Assembly: GCA_028622995.1 (NCBI GenBank)
Contig: JAJQJQ010000060.1
Span: 930,001-994,000, forward strand
Reading direction: 5' to 3'
Source of the DNA: Panagrolaimus kolymaensis
Taxonomy: Eukaryota; Nematoda; Chromadorea; Rhabditida; Panagrolaimidae
DNA: 64,000 nt
Made by a program: the position numbers and the translations under genes
In this document: piece by piece, positions 1 to 13,700 of the stretch
How the letters are laid out: every line of letters begins with the position of its first letter
Position numbering within the stretch: the first letter of the stretch is position 1
Notes under the pieces: generated by a model
What the model saw: only the letters and a program-made list of their open reading frames with translations
What the model was told of the DNA's origin: nothing
The model's database searches: none

Positions 1-107
1 AAAAAATAATTTTTTTGATTTAATAAATTTTAATGGATCCGCTAACATATTTATGATGATTCCAATAACAAAACCATCAAGATTTTCTGAAAGCTTGAGG
101 TCGTTTA

Positions 108-126
108 TTTCCTATAAAAAAGGAAA
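108..126. other. Inverted repeat with TATAAA core (first full copy of a feature present in nearly every monomer)
   Basis: TTTCC and GGAAA form a 5-bp perfect inverted repeat separated by the 9-base loop TATAAAAAA. It lies at bases 56-74 of the monomer and recurs every 134-135 bases across the window. It could form a short cruciform or hairpin, and the loop resembles a TATA box, so weak satellite transcription is conceivable. No initiator or transcript can be shown. Several zone 3 copies change the second G of GGAAA to A and shorten the stem. Only the first full copy is located here. Confidence 0.5.
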
Positions 127-151
127 AACTATTACAAAAAATAATTTTTTT
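116..151. other. Roughly phased A/T tracts, possible intrinsic bend (first full copy)
   Basis: Within monomer bases 64-99 the runs A6, A5, A6 and T7 have centres about 7.5, 12.5 and 9.5 bases apart, so roughly one run per helical turn. Such phasing is known to curve DNA and is common in satellites. The A6 run nearest the T7 run is the one that loses a base in the 134-bp form, so the length variant also alters this phasing. Curvature is inferred, not shown. The pattern recurs in every monomer. Confidence 0.45.
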
Positions 152-3100
152 GATTTAATAAATTTTAATGGATCCGCTAACATATTTATGATGATTCCAA
201 TAACAAAACGATCAAGATTTTCTGAAAGCTTGAGGTCGTTTATTTCCTATAAAAAAGGAAAAACTATTACAAAAAATAATTTTTTTGATTTAATAAATTT
301 TAATGGATCCGCTAACATATTTATGATGCTTCCAATAACAAAACGATCAAGATTTTCTGAAAGCTTGAGGTCATTTATTTCCTATAAAAAAGGAAAAACT
401 ATAAGAAAAAATAATTTTTTTGATTTAATAAATTTTAATGGATCCTCTAACATATTTATGATGCTTCCAATAACAAAACGATCAAGATTTTCTGAAAGCT
501 TGAGGTCGTTTATTTCCTATAAAAAAGGAAAAACCTTAAGAAAAAATAATTTTTTTGATTTAATAAATTTTAATGGATCCGCTAACATATTTATGATGCT
601 TCCAATAACAAAACGATCAAGATTTTCTGAAAGCTTGAGGTCATTTATTTCCTATAAAAAAGGAAAAACTATTACAAAAAATAATTTTTTTGATTTAATA
701 AATTTTAATGGATCCGCTAACATATTTATGATGCTTCCAATAACAAAACGATCAAGATTTTCTGAAAGCTTGAGGTCATTTATTTCCTATAAAAAAGGAA
801 AAACTATAAGAAAAAATAATTTTTTTGATTTAATAAATTTTAATGGATCCGCTAACATATTTATGATGCTTCCAATAACAAAACAATCAAGATTTTCTGA
901 AAGCTTGAGGTCGTTTATTTCCTATAAAAAAGGAAAAACTATAAGAAAAAATAATTTTTTTGATTTAATAAATTTTAATGGATCCGCTAACATATTTATG
1001 ATGCTTCCAATAACAAAACGATCAAGATTTTCTGAAAGCTTGAGGTCATTTATTTCCTATAAAAAAGGAAAAACTATTACAAAAAATAATTTTTTTGATT
1101 TAATAAATTTTAATGGATCCGCTAACATATTTATGATGCTTCCAATAACAAAACGATCAAGATTTTCTGAAAGCTTGAGGTCATTTATTTCCTATAAAAA
1201 AGGAAAAACTATAAGAAAAAATAATTTTTTTGATTTAATAAATTTTAATGGATCCGCTAACATATTTATGATGCTTCCAATAACAAAACGATCAAGATTT
1301 TCTGAAAGCTTGAGGTCAATTATTTCCTATAAAAAAGGAAAAACTATAAGAAAAAATAATTTTTTTGATTTAATAAATTTTAATGGATCCGCTAACATAT
1401 TTATGATGCTTCCAATAACAAAACGATCAAGATTTTCTGAAAGCTTGAGGTCATTTATTTCCTATAAAAAAGGAAAAACTATAAGAAAAAATAATTTTTT
1501 TGATTTAATAAATTTTAATGGATCCGCTAACATATTTATGATGCTTCCAATAACAAAACGATCAAGATTTTCTGAAAGCTTGAGGTCAATTATTTCCTAT
1601 AAAAAAGGAAAAACTAGAAGAAAAAATAATTTTTTTGATTTAATAAATTTTAATGGATCCGCTAACATATTTATGATGATTCCAATAACAAAACCATCAA
1701 GATTTTCTGAAAGCTTGAGGTCGTTTATTTCCTATAAAAAAGGAAAAACTATTACAAAAAATAATTTTTTTGATTTAATAAATTTTAATGGATCCGCTAA
1801 CATATTTATGATGATTCCAATAACAAAACGATCAAGATTTTCTGAAAGCTTGAGGTCGTTTATTTCCTATAAAAAAGGAAAAACTATTACAAAAAATAAT
1901 TTTTTTGATTTAATAAATTTTAATGGATCCGCTAACATATTTATGATGCTTCCAATAACAAAACGATCAAGATTTTCTGAAAGCTTGAGGTCATTTATTT
2001 CCTATAAAAAAGGAAAAACTATAAGAAAAAATAATTTTTTTGATTTAATAAATTTTAATGGATCCTCTAACATATTTATGATGCTTCCAATAACAAAACG
2101 ATCAAGATTTTCTGAAAGCTTGAGGTCGTTTATTTCCTATAAAAAAGGAAAAACTATAAGAAAAAATAATTTTTTTGATTTAATAAATTTTAATGGATCC
2201 TCTAACATATTTATGATGCTTCCAATAACAAAACGATCAAGATTTTCTGAAAGCTTGAGGTCATTTATTTCCTATAAAAAAGGAAAAACTATTACAAAAA
2301 ATAATTTTTTTGATTTAATAAATTTTAATGGATCCGCTAACATATTTATGATGCTTCCAATAACAAAACGATCAAGATTTTCTGAAAGCTTGAGGTCATT
2401 TATTTCCTATAAAAAAGGAAAAACTATAAGAAAAAATAATTTTTTTGATTTAATAAATTTTAATGGATCCGCTAACATATTTATGATGCTTCCAATAACA
2501 AAACAATCAAGATTTTCTGAAAGCTTGAGGTCGTTTATTTCCTATAAAAAAGGAAAAACTATAAGAAAAAATAATTTTTTTGATTTAATAAATTTTAATG
2601 GATCCGCTAACATATTTATGATGCTTCCAATAACAAAACGATCAAGATTTTCTGAAAGCTTGAGGTCATTTATTTCCTATAAAAAAGGAAAAACTATTAC
2701 AAAAAATAATTTTTTTGATTTAATAAATTTTAATGGATCCGCTAACATATTTATGATGCTTCCAATAACAAAACGATCAAGATTTTCTGAAAGCTTGAGG
2801 TCATTTATTTCCTATAAAAAAGGAAAAACTATAAGAAAAAATAATTTTTTTGATTTAATAAATTTTAATGGATCCGCTAACATATTTATGATGCTTCCAA
2901 TAACAAAACGATCAAGATTTTCTGAAAGCTTGAGGTCAATTATTTCCTATAAAAAAGGAAAAACTATAAGAAAAAATAATTTTTTTGATTTAATAAATTT
3001 TAATGGATCCGCTAACATATTTATGATGCTTCCAATAACAAAACGATCAAGATTTTCTGAAAGCTTGAGGTCATTTATTTCCTATAAAAAAGGAAAAACT

Positions 3101-4912
3101 ATAAGAAAAAATAATTTTTTTGATTTAATAAATTTTAATGGATCCGCTAACATATTTATGATGCTTCCAATAACAAAACGATCAAGATTTTCTGAAAGCT
3201 TGAGGTCATTTATTTCCTATAAAAAAGGAAAAACTATTACAAAAAATAATTTTTTTGATTTAATAAATTTTAATGGATCCGCTAACATATTTATGATGCT
3301 TCCAATAACAAAACGATCAAGATTTTCTGAAAGCTTGAGGTCATTTATTTCCTATAAAAAAGGAAAAACTATAAGAAAAAATAATTTTTTTGATTTAATA
3401 AATTTTAATGGATCCTCTAACATATTTATGATGCTTCCAATAACAAAACGATCAAGATTTTCTGAAAGCTTGAGGTCGTTTATTTCCTATAAAAAAGGAA
3501 AAACTATAAGAAAAAATAATTTTTTTGATTTAATAAATTTTAATGGATCCGCTAACATATTTATGATGCTTCCAATAACAAAACGATCAAGATTTTCTGA
3601 AAGCTTGAGGTCATTTATTTCCTATAAAAAAGGAAAAACTATTACAAAAAATAATTTTTTTGATTTAATAAATTTTAATGGATCCGCTAACATATTTATG
3701 ATGCTTCCAATAACAAAACGATCAAGATTTTCTGAAAGCTTGAGGTCATTTATTTCCTATAAAAAAGGAAAAACTATAAGAAAAAATAATTTTTTTGATT
3801 TAATAAATTTTAATGGATCCGCTAACATATTTATGATGCTTCCAATAACAAAACGATCAAGATTTTCTGAAAGCTTGAGGTCATTTATTTCCTATAAAAA
3901 AGGAAAAACTATAAGAAAAAATAATTTTTTTGATTTAATAAATTTTAATGGATCCGCTAACATATTTATGATGCTTCCAATAACAAAACGATCAAGATTT
4001 TCTGAAAGCTTGAGGTCAATTATTTCCTATAAAAAAGGAAAAACTATAAGAAAAAATAATTTTTTTGATTTAATAAATTTTAATGGATCCGCTAACATAT
4101 TTATGATGCTTCCAATAACAAAACGATCAAGATTTTCTGAAAGCTTGAGGTCATTTATTTCCTATAAAAAAGGAAAAACTATAAGAAAAAATAATTTTTT
4201 TGATTTAATAAATTTTAATGGATCCGCTAACATATTTATGATGCTTCCAATAACAAAACGATCAAGATTTTCTGAAAGCTTGAGGTCATTTATTTCCTAT
4301 AAAAAAGGAAAAACTATTACAAAAAATAATTTTTTTGATTTAATAAATTTTAATGGATCCGCTAACATATTTATGATGCTTCCAATAACAAAACGATCAA
4401 GATTTTCTGAAAGCTTGAGGTCATTTATTTCCTATAAAAAAGGAAAAACTATAAGAAAAAATAATTTTTTTGATTTAATAAATTTTAATGGATCCGCTAA
4501 CATATTTATGATGCTTCCAATAACAAAACGATCAAGATTTTCTGAAAGCTTGAGGTCATTTATTTCCTATAAAAAAGGAAAAACTATAAGAAAAAATAAT
4601 TTTTTTGATTTAATAAATTTTAATGGATCCGCTAACATATTTATGATGCTTCCAATAACAAAACGATCAAGATTTTCTGAAAGCTTGAGGTCAATTATTT
4701 CCTATAAAAAAGGAAAAACTATAAGAAAAAATAATTTTTTTGATTTAATAAATTTTAATGGATCCGCTAACATATTTATGATGCTTCCAATAACAAAACG
4801 ATCAAGATTTTCTGAAAGCTTGAGGTCATTTATTTCCTATAAAAAAGGAAAAACTATAAGAAAAAATAATTTTTTTGATTTAATAAATTTTAATGGATCC
4901 GCTAACATATTT

Positions 4913-7900
4913 ATGATGCTTCCAATAACAAAACGATCAAGATTTTCTGAAAGCTTGAGGTCATTTATTTCCTATAAAAAAGGAAAAACTATTACAAAAA
5001 ATAATTTTTTTGATTTAATAAATTTTAATGGATCCGCTAACATATTTATGATGCTTCCAATAACAAAACGATCAAGATTTTCTGAAAGCTTGAGGTCATT
5101 TATTTCCTATAAAAAAGGAAAAACTATAAGAAAAAATAATTTTTTTGATTTAATAAATTTTAATGGATCCGCTAACATATTTATGATGCTTCCAATAACA
5201 AAACGATCAAGATTTTCTGAAAGCTTGAGGTCATTTATTTCCTATAAAAAAGGAAAAACTAATACAAAAAATAATTTTTTTGATTTAATAAATTTTAATG
5301 GATCCGCTAACATATTTATGATGCTTCCAATAACAAAACGATCAAGATTTTCTGAAAGCTTGAGGTCATTTATTTCCTATAAAAAAGGAAAAACTATAAG
5401 AAAAAATAATTTTTTTGATTTAATAAATTTTAATGGATCCGCTAACATATTTATGATGCTTCCAATAACAAAACAATCAAGATTTTCTGAAAGCTTGAGG
5501 TCGTTTATTTCCTATAAAAAAGGAAAAACTATAAGAAAAAATAATTTTTTTGATTTAATAAATTTTAATGGATCCTCTAACATATTTATGATGCTTCCAA
5601 TAACAAAACGATCAAGATTTTCTGAAAGCTTGAGGTCGTTTATTTCCTATAAAAAAGGAAAAACTATAAGAAAAAATAATTTTTTTGATTTAATAAATTT
5701 TAATGGATCCTCTAACATATTTATGATGCTTCCAATAACAAAACGATCAAGATTTTCTGAAAGCTTGAGGTCGTTTATTTCCTATAAAAAAGGAAAAACT
5801 ATAAGAAAAAATAATTTTTTTGATTTAATAAATTTTAATGGATCCTCTAACATATTTATGATGCTTCCAATAACAAAACGATCAAGATTTTCTGAAAGCT
5901 TGAGGTCGTTTATTTCCTATAAAAAAGGAAAAACTATAAGAAAAAATAATTTTTTTGATTTAATAAATTTTAATGGATCCGCTAACATATTTATGATGCT
6001 TCCAATAACAAAACGATCAAGATTTTCTGAAAGCTTGAGGTCATTTATTTCCTATAAAAAAGGAAAAACTATAAGAAAAAATAATTTTTTTGATTTAATA
6101 AATTTTAATGGATCCGCTAACATATTTATGATGCTTCCAATAACAAAACGATCAAGATTTTCTGAAAGCTTGAGGTCATTTATTTCCTATAAAAAAGGAA
6201 AAACTATTACAAAAAATAATTTTTTTGATTTAATAAATTTTAATGGATCCGCTAACATATTTATGATGCTTCCAATAACAAAACGATCAAGATTTTCTGA
6301 AAGCTTGAGGTCATTTATTTCCTATAAAAAAGGAAAAACTATAAGAAAAAATAATTTTTTTGATTTAATAAATTTTAATGGATCCGCTAACATATTTATG
6401 ATGCTTCCAATAACAAAACGATCAAGATTTTCTGAAAGCTTGAGGTCATTTATTTCCTATAAAAAAGGAAAAACTAATACAAAAAATAATTTTTTTGATT
6501 TAATAAATTTTAATGGATCCGCTAACATATTTATGATGCTTCCAATAACAAAACGATCAAGATTTTCTGAAAGCTTGAGGTCATTTATTTCCTATAAAAA
6601 AGGAAAAACTATAAGAAAAAATAATTTTTTTGATTTAATAAATTTTAATGGATCCGCTAACATATTTATGATGCTTCCAATAACAAAACAATCAAGATTT
6701 TCTGAAAGCTTGAGGTCGTTTATTTCCTATAAAAAAGGAAAAACTATAAGAAAAAATAATTTTTTTGATTTAATAAATTTTAATGGATCCTCTAACATAT
6801 TTATGATGCTTCCAATAACAAAACGATCAAGATTTTCTGAAAGCTTGAGGTCGTTTATTTCCTATAAAAAAGGAAAAACTATAAGAAAAAATAATTTTTT
6901 TGATTTAATAAATTTTAATGGATCCGCTAACATATTTATGATGCTTCCAATAACAATACGATCAAGATTTTCTGAAAGCTTGAGGTCATTTATTTCCTAT
7001 AAAAAAGGAAAAACTATTACAAAAAATAATTTTTTTGATTTAATAAATTTTAATGGATCCGCTAACATATTTATGATGCTTCCAATAACAAAACGATCAA
7101 GATTTTCTGAAAGCTTGAGGTCATTAATTTCCTATAAAAAAGGAAAAACTATAAGAAAAAATAATTTTTTTGATTTAATAAATTTTAATGGATCCTCTAA
7201 CATATTTATGATGCTTCCAATAACAAAACGATCAAGATTTTCTGAAAGCTTGAGGTCATTTATTTCCTATAAAAAAGGAAAAACTATAAGAAAAAATAAT
7301 TTTTTTGATTTAATAAATTTTAATGGATCCGCTAACATATTTATGATGCTTCCAATAACAAAACGATCAAGATTTTCTGAAAGCTTGAGGTCATTTATTT
7401 CCTATAAAAAAGGAAAAACTAATACAAAAAATAATTTTTTTGATTTAATAAATTTTAATGGATCCGCTAACATATTTATGATGCTTCCAATAACAAAACG
7501 ATCAAGATTTTCTGAAAGCTTGAGGTCATTTATTTCCTATAAAAAAGGAAAAACTAATACAAAAAATAATTTTTTTGATTTAATAAATTTTAATGGATCC
7601 GCTAACATATTTATGATGCTTCCAATAACAAAACGATCAAGATTTTCTGAAAGCTTGAGGTCATTTATTTCCTATAAAAAAGGAAAAACTAATACAAAAA
7701 ATAATTTTTTTGATTTAATAAATTTTAATGGATCCGCTAACATATTTATGATGCTTCCAATAACAAAACGATCAAGATTTTCTGAAAGCTTGAGGTCGTT
7801 TATTTCCTATAAAAAAGGAAAAACTATAAGAAAAAATAATTTTTTTGATTTAATAAATTTTAATGGATCCGCTAACATATTTATGATGCTTCCAATAACA

Positions 7901-8287
7901 AAACGATCAAGATTTTCTGAAAGCTTGAGGTCATTTATTTCCTATAAAAAAGGAAAAACTAATACAAAAAATAATTTTTTTGATTTAATAAATTTTAATG
8001 GATCCGCTAACATATTTATGATGCTTCCAATAACAAAACGATCAAGATTTTCTGAAAGCTTGAGGTCATTTATTTCCTATAAAAAAGGAAAAACTATAAG
8101 AAAAAATAATTTTTTTGATTTAATAAATTTTAATGGATCCGCTAACATATTTATGATGCTTCCAATAACAAAACAATCAAGATTTTCTGAAAGCTTGAGG
8201 TCGTTTATTTCCTATAAAAAAGGAAAAACTATAAGAAAAAATAATTTTTTTGATTTAATAAATTTTAATGGATCCTCTAACATATTT
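4913..8287. repeat. Repeated module with aat at bases 79-81 followed by a caa/TCT monomer, three copies
   Basis: Monomers 37-41 (4913-5587) and 46-50 (6128-6802) have the same order: att-aca, ata-aga, aat-aca, ata-aga, then a caa monomer ending in TCT. The offset is nine monomers (1,215 bp). The last three of these recur at 59-61 (7883-8287). Between the second and third copies, three consecutive aat monomers (7343-7747) look like a small local amplification of one variant. Confidence 0.8.
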
Positions 8288-8827
8288 ATGATGCTTCCAA
8301 TAACAAAACGATCAAGATTTTCTGAAAGCTTGAGGTCGTTTATTTCCTATAAAAAAGGAAAAACTATAAGAAAAAATAATTTTTTTGATTTAATAAATTT
8401 TAATGGATCCTCTAACATATTTATGATGCTTCCAATAACAAAACGATCAAGATTTTCTGAAAGCTTGAGGTCGTTTATTTCCTATAAAAAAGGAAAAACT
8501 ATAAGAAAAAATAATTTTTTTGATTTAATAAATTTTAATGGATCCTCTAACATATTTATGATGCTTCCAATAACAAAACGATCAAGATTTTCTGAAAGCT
8601 TGAGGTCGTTTATTTCCTATAAAAAAGGAAAAACTATAAGAAAAAATAATTTTTTTGATTTAATAAATTTTAATGGATCCTCTAACATATTTATGATGCT
8701 TCCAATAACAAAACGATCAAGATTTTCTGAAAGCTTGAGGTCGTTTATTTCCTATAAAAAAGGAAAAACTATAAGAAAAAATAATTTTTTTGATTTAATA
8801 AATTTTAATGGATCCGCTAACATATTT

Positions 8828-10717
8828 ATGATGCTTCCAATAACAATACGATCAAGATTTTCTGAAAGCTTGAGGTCATTTATTTCCTATAAAAAAGGAA
8901 AAACTATTACAAAAAATAATTTTTTTGATTTAATAAATTTTAATGGATCCGCTAACATATTTATGATGCTTCCAATAACAAAACGATCAAGATTTTCTGA
9001 AAGCTTGAGGTCATTTATTTCCTATAAAAAAGGAAAAACTATAAGAAAAAATAATTTTTTTGATTTAATAAATTTTAATGGATCCGCTAACATATTTATG
9101 ATGCTTCCAATAACAAAACGATCAAGATTTTCTGAAAGCTTGAGGTCATTTATTTCCTATAAAAAAGGAAAAACTATAAGAAAAAATAATTTTTTTGATT
9201 TAATAAATTTTAATGGATCCTCTAACATATTTATGATGCTTCCAATAACAAAACGATCAAGATTTTCTGAAAGCTTGAGGTCGTTTATTTCCTATAAAAA
9301 AGGAAAAACTATAAGAAAAAATAATTTTTTTGATTTAATAAATTTTAATGGATCCGCTAACATATTTATGATGCTTCCAATAACAAAACGATCAAGATTT
9401 TCTGAAAGCTTGAGGTCAATTATTTCCTATAAAAAAGGAAAAACTATAAGAAAAAATAATTTTTTTGATTTAATAAATTTTAATGGATCCGCTAACATAT
9501 TTATGATGCTTCCAATAACAAAACGATCAAGATTTTCTGAAAGCTTGAGGTCATTTATTTCCTATAAAAAAGGAAAAACTATAAGAAAAAATAATTTTTT
9601 TGATTTAATAAATTTTAATGGATCCGCTAACATATTTATGATGCTTCCAATAACAAAACGATCAAGATTTTCTGAAAGCTTGAGGTCAATTATTTCCTAT
9701 AAAAAAGGAAAAACTATAAGAAAAAATAATTTTTTTGATTTAATAAATTTTAATGGATCCGCTAACATATTTATGATGCTTCCAATAACAATACGATCAA
9801 GATTTTCTGAAAGCTTGAGGTCATTTATTTCCTATAAAAAAGGAAAAACTATTACAAAAAATAATTTTTTTGATTTAATAAATTTTAATGGATCCGCTAA
9901 CATATTTATGATGCTTCCAATAACAAAACGATCAAGATTTTCTGAAAGCTTGAGGTCATTTATTTCCTATAAAAAAGGAAAAACTATAAGAAAAAATAAT
10001 TTTTTTGATTTAATAAATTTTAATGGATCCTCTAACATATTTATGATGCTTCCAATAACAAAACGATCAAGATTTTCTGAAAGCTTGAGGTCGTTTATTT
10101 CCTATAAAAAAGGAAAAACTATAAGAAAAAATAATTTTTTTGATTTAATAAATTTTAATGGATCCGCTAACATATTTATGATGCTTCCAATAACAAAACG
10201 ATCAAGATTTTCTGAAAGCTTGAGGTCAATTATTTCCTATAAAAAAGGAAAAACTATAAGAAAAAATAATTTTTTTGATTTAATAAATTTTAATGGATCC
10301 GCTAACATATTTATGATGCTTCCAATAACAAAACGATCAAGATTTTCTGAAAGCTTGAGGTCATTTATTTCCTATAAAAAAGGAAAAACTATAAGAAAAA
10401 ATAATTTTTTTGATTTAATAAATTTTAATGGATCCGCTAACATATTTATGATGCTTCCAATAACAAAACGATCAAGATTTTCTGAAAGCTTGAGGTCAAT
10501 TATTTCCTATAAAAAAGGAAAAACTATAAGAAAAAATAATTTTTTTGATTTAATAAATTTTAATGGATCCGCTAACATATTTATGATGCTTCCAATAACA
10601 AAACGATCAAGATTTTCTGAAAGCTTGAGGTCATTTATTTCCTATAAAAAAGGAAAAACTATAAGAAAAAATAATTTTTTTGATTTAATAAATTTTAATG
10701 GATCCGCTAACATATTT
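8828..10717. repeat. 7-monomer higher-order repeat (945 bp) led by an AAA-to-ATA monomer, two copies
   Basis: The rare change A to T at base 20 occurs in only three zone 1 monomers, at 6938, 8828 and 9773. The last two lead blocks of seven monomers (8828-9772 and 9773-10717) with the same ordered TCT and ATT (bases 52-54) variants. The order is shifted by one monomer, since the first block has an extra GCT monomer after its leader. This looks like duplication followed by loss or gain of one monomer. Confidence 0.75.
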
Positions 10718-13700
10718 ATGATGCTTCCAATAACAAAACGATCAAGATTTTCTGAAAGCTTGAGGTCGTTTATTTCCTATAAAAAAGGAAAAACTATAAG
10801 AAAAAATAATTTTTTTGATTTAATAAATTTTAATGGATCCTCTAACATATTTATGATGCTTCCAATAACAAAACGATCAAGATTTTCTGAAAGCTTGAGG
10901 TCGTTTATTTCCTATAAAAAAGGAAAAACTATAAGAAAAAATAATTTTTTTGATTTAATAAATTTTAATGGATCCGCTAACATATTTATGATGCTTCCAA
11001 TAACAAAACGATCAAGATTTTCTGAAAGCTTGAGGTCAATTATTTCCTATAAAAAAGGAAAAACTATAAGAAAAAATAATTTTTTTGATTTAATAAATTT
11101 TAATGGATCCGCTAACATATTTATGATGCTTCCAATAACAAAACAATCAAGATTTTCTGAAAGCTTGAGGTCGTTTATTTCCTATAAAAAAGGAAAAACT
11201 ATAAGAAAAAATAATTTTTTTGATTTAATAAATTTTAATGGATCCGCTAACATATTTATGATGCTTCCAATAACAAAACGATCAAGATTTTCTGAAAGCT
11301 TGAGGTCATTTATTTCCTATAAAAAAGGAAAAACTATTACAAAAAATAATTTTTTTGATTTAATAAATTTTAATGGATCCGCTAACATATTTATGATGCT
11401 TCCAATAACAAAACGATCAAGATTTTCTGAAAGCTTGAGGTCATTTATTTCCTATAAAAAAGGAAAAACTATAAGAAAAAATAATTTTTTTGATTTAATA
11501 AATTTTAATGGATCCGCTAACATATTTATGATGCTTCCAATAACAAAACAATCAAGATTTTCTGATAGCTTGAGGTCATTTATTTCCTATAAAAAAGGAA
11601 AAACTATAAGAAAAAATAATTTTTTTGATTTAATAAATTTTAATGGATCCGCTAACATATTTATGATGCTTCCAATAACAAAAACATCAAGATTTTCTGA
11701 TAGCTTGAGGTCATTTATTTCCTATAAAAAAGGAAAAACTATTACAAAAAATAATTTTTTTGATTTAATAAATTTTAATGGATCCGCTAACATATTTATG
11801 ATGCTTCCAATAACAAAAACATCAAGATTTTCTGATAGCTTGAGGTCATTTATTTCCTATAAAAAAGGAAAAACTATTACAAAAAATAATTTTTTTGATT
11901 TAATAAATTTTAATGGATCCGCTAACATATTTATGATGCTTCCAATAACAAAAACATCAAGATTTTCTGATAGCTTGAGGTCATTTATTTCCTATAAAAA
12001 AGGAAAAACTATAAGAAAAAATAATTTTTTTGATTTAATAAATTTTAATGGATCCGCTAACATATTTATGATGCTTCCAATAACAAAACAATCAAGATTT
12101 TCTGAAAGCTTGAGGTCGTTTATTTCCTATAAAAAAGGAAAAACTATAAGAAAAAATAATTTTTTTGATTTAATAAATTTTAATGGATCCGCTAACATAT
12201 TTATGATGCTTCCAATAACAAAACGATCAAGATTTTCTGAAAGCTTGAGGTCATTTATTTCCTATAAAAAAGGAAAAACTATTACAAAAAATAATTTTTT
12301 TGATTTAATAAATTTTAATGGATCCGCTAACATATTTATGATGCTTCCAATAACAAAACAATCAAGATTTTCTGAAAGCTTGAGGTCGTTTATTTCCTAT
12401 AAAAAAGGAAAAACTATAAGAAAAAATAATTTTTTTGATTTAATAAATTTTAATGGATCCGCTAACATATTTATGATGCTTCCAATAACAAAACGATCAA
12501 GATTTTCTGAAAGCTTGAGGTCAATTATTTCCTATAAAAAAGGAAAAACTATAAGAAAAAATAATTTTTTTGATTTAATAAATTTTAATGGATCCGCTAA
12601 CATATTTATGATGCTTCCAATAACAAAACGATCAAGATTTTCTGAAAGCTTGAGGTCAATTATTTCCTATAAAAAAGGAAAAACTATAAGAAAAAATAAT
12701 TTTTTTGATTTAATAAATTTTAATGGATCCGCTAACATATTTATGATGCTTCCAATAACAAAACGATCAAGATTTTCTGAAAGCTTGAGGTCGTTTATTT
12801 CCTATAAAAAAGGAAAAACTATAAGAAAAAATAATTTTTTTGATTTAATAAATTTTAATGGATCCTCTAACATATTTATGATGCTTCCAATAACAAAACG
12901 ATCAAGATTTTCTGAAAGCTTGAGGTCGTTTATTTCCTATAAAAAAGGAAAAACTATAAGAAAAAATAATTTTTTTGATTTAATAAATTTTAATGGATCC
13001 GCTAACATATTTATGATGCTTCCAATAACAAAACGATCAAGATTTTCTGAAAGCTTGAGGTCAATTATTTCCTATAAAAAAGGAAAAACTATAAGAAAAA
13101 ATAATTTTTTTGATTTAATAAATTTTAATGGATCCGCTAACATATTTATGATGCTTCCAATAACAAAACAATCAAGATTTTCTGAAAGCTTGAGGTCGTT
13201 TATTTCCTATAAAAAAGGAAAAACTATAAGAAAAAATAATTTTTTTGATTTAATAAATTTTAATGGATCCGCTAACATATTTATGATGCTTCCAATAACA
13301 AAACGATCAAGATTTTCTGAAAGCTTGAGGTCATTTATTTCCTATAAAAAAGGAAAAACTATTACAAAAAATAATTTTTTTGATTTAATAAATTTTAATG
13401 GATCCGCTAACATATTTATGATGCTTCCAATAACAAAACGATCAAGATTTTCTGAAAGCTTGAGGTCATTTATTTCCTATAAAAAAGGAAAAACTATAAG
13501 AAAAAATAATTTTTTTGATTTAATAAATTTTAATGGATCCGCTAACATATTTATGATGCTTCCAATAACAAAACAATCAAGATTTTCTGATAGCTTGAGG
13601 TCATTTATTTCCTATAAAAAAGGAAAAACTATAAGAAAAAATAATTTTTTTGATTTAATAAATTTTAATGGATCCGCTAACATATTTATGATGCTTCCAA

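Larger units (their letters stand above)
53..3157. repeat. 12-monomer higher-order repeat (1,620 bp), two copies
   Basis: Monomers 1-12 (53-1672) and 13-23 (1673-3157) carry nearly the same ordered string of variants. Each copy opens with two monomers having A at base 7 (ATGATGATT), the first with cca and the second with cga at bases 22-24. Each then runs through a TCT-type monomer, a caa monomer at place 7 and an ATT monomer (bases 52-54) at place 10. The main difference is place 4, which reads acctta and GCT in copy 1 but actata and TCT in copy 2. The twelfth place of copy 1 (aga at bases 79-81) has no match in copy 2. Confidence 0.85.

Noticed and set aside
113..121. TATA box as a real promoter
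   Set aside because: TATAAA is expected by chance in such AT-rich DNA and is repeated in each monomer; no transcription start or gene follows. Kept only as a weak feature of the monomer.
136..151. Rho-independent terminator-like AAAAAATAATTTTTTT
   Set aside because: It has no G+C stem, occurs in every monomer, and there is no gene to terminate.
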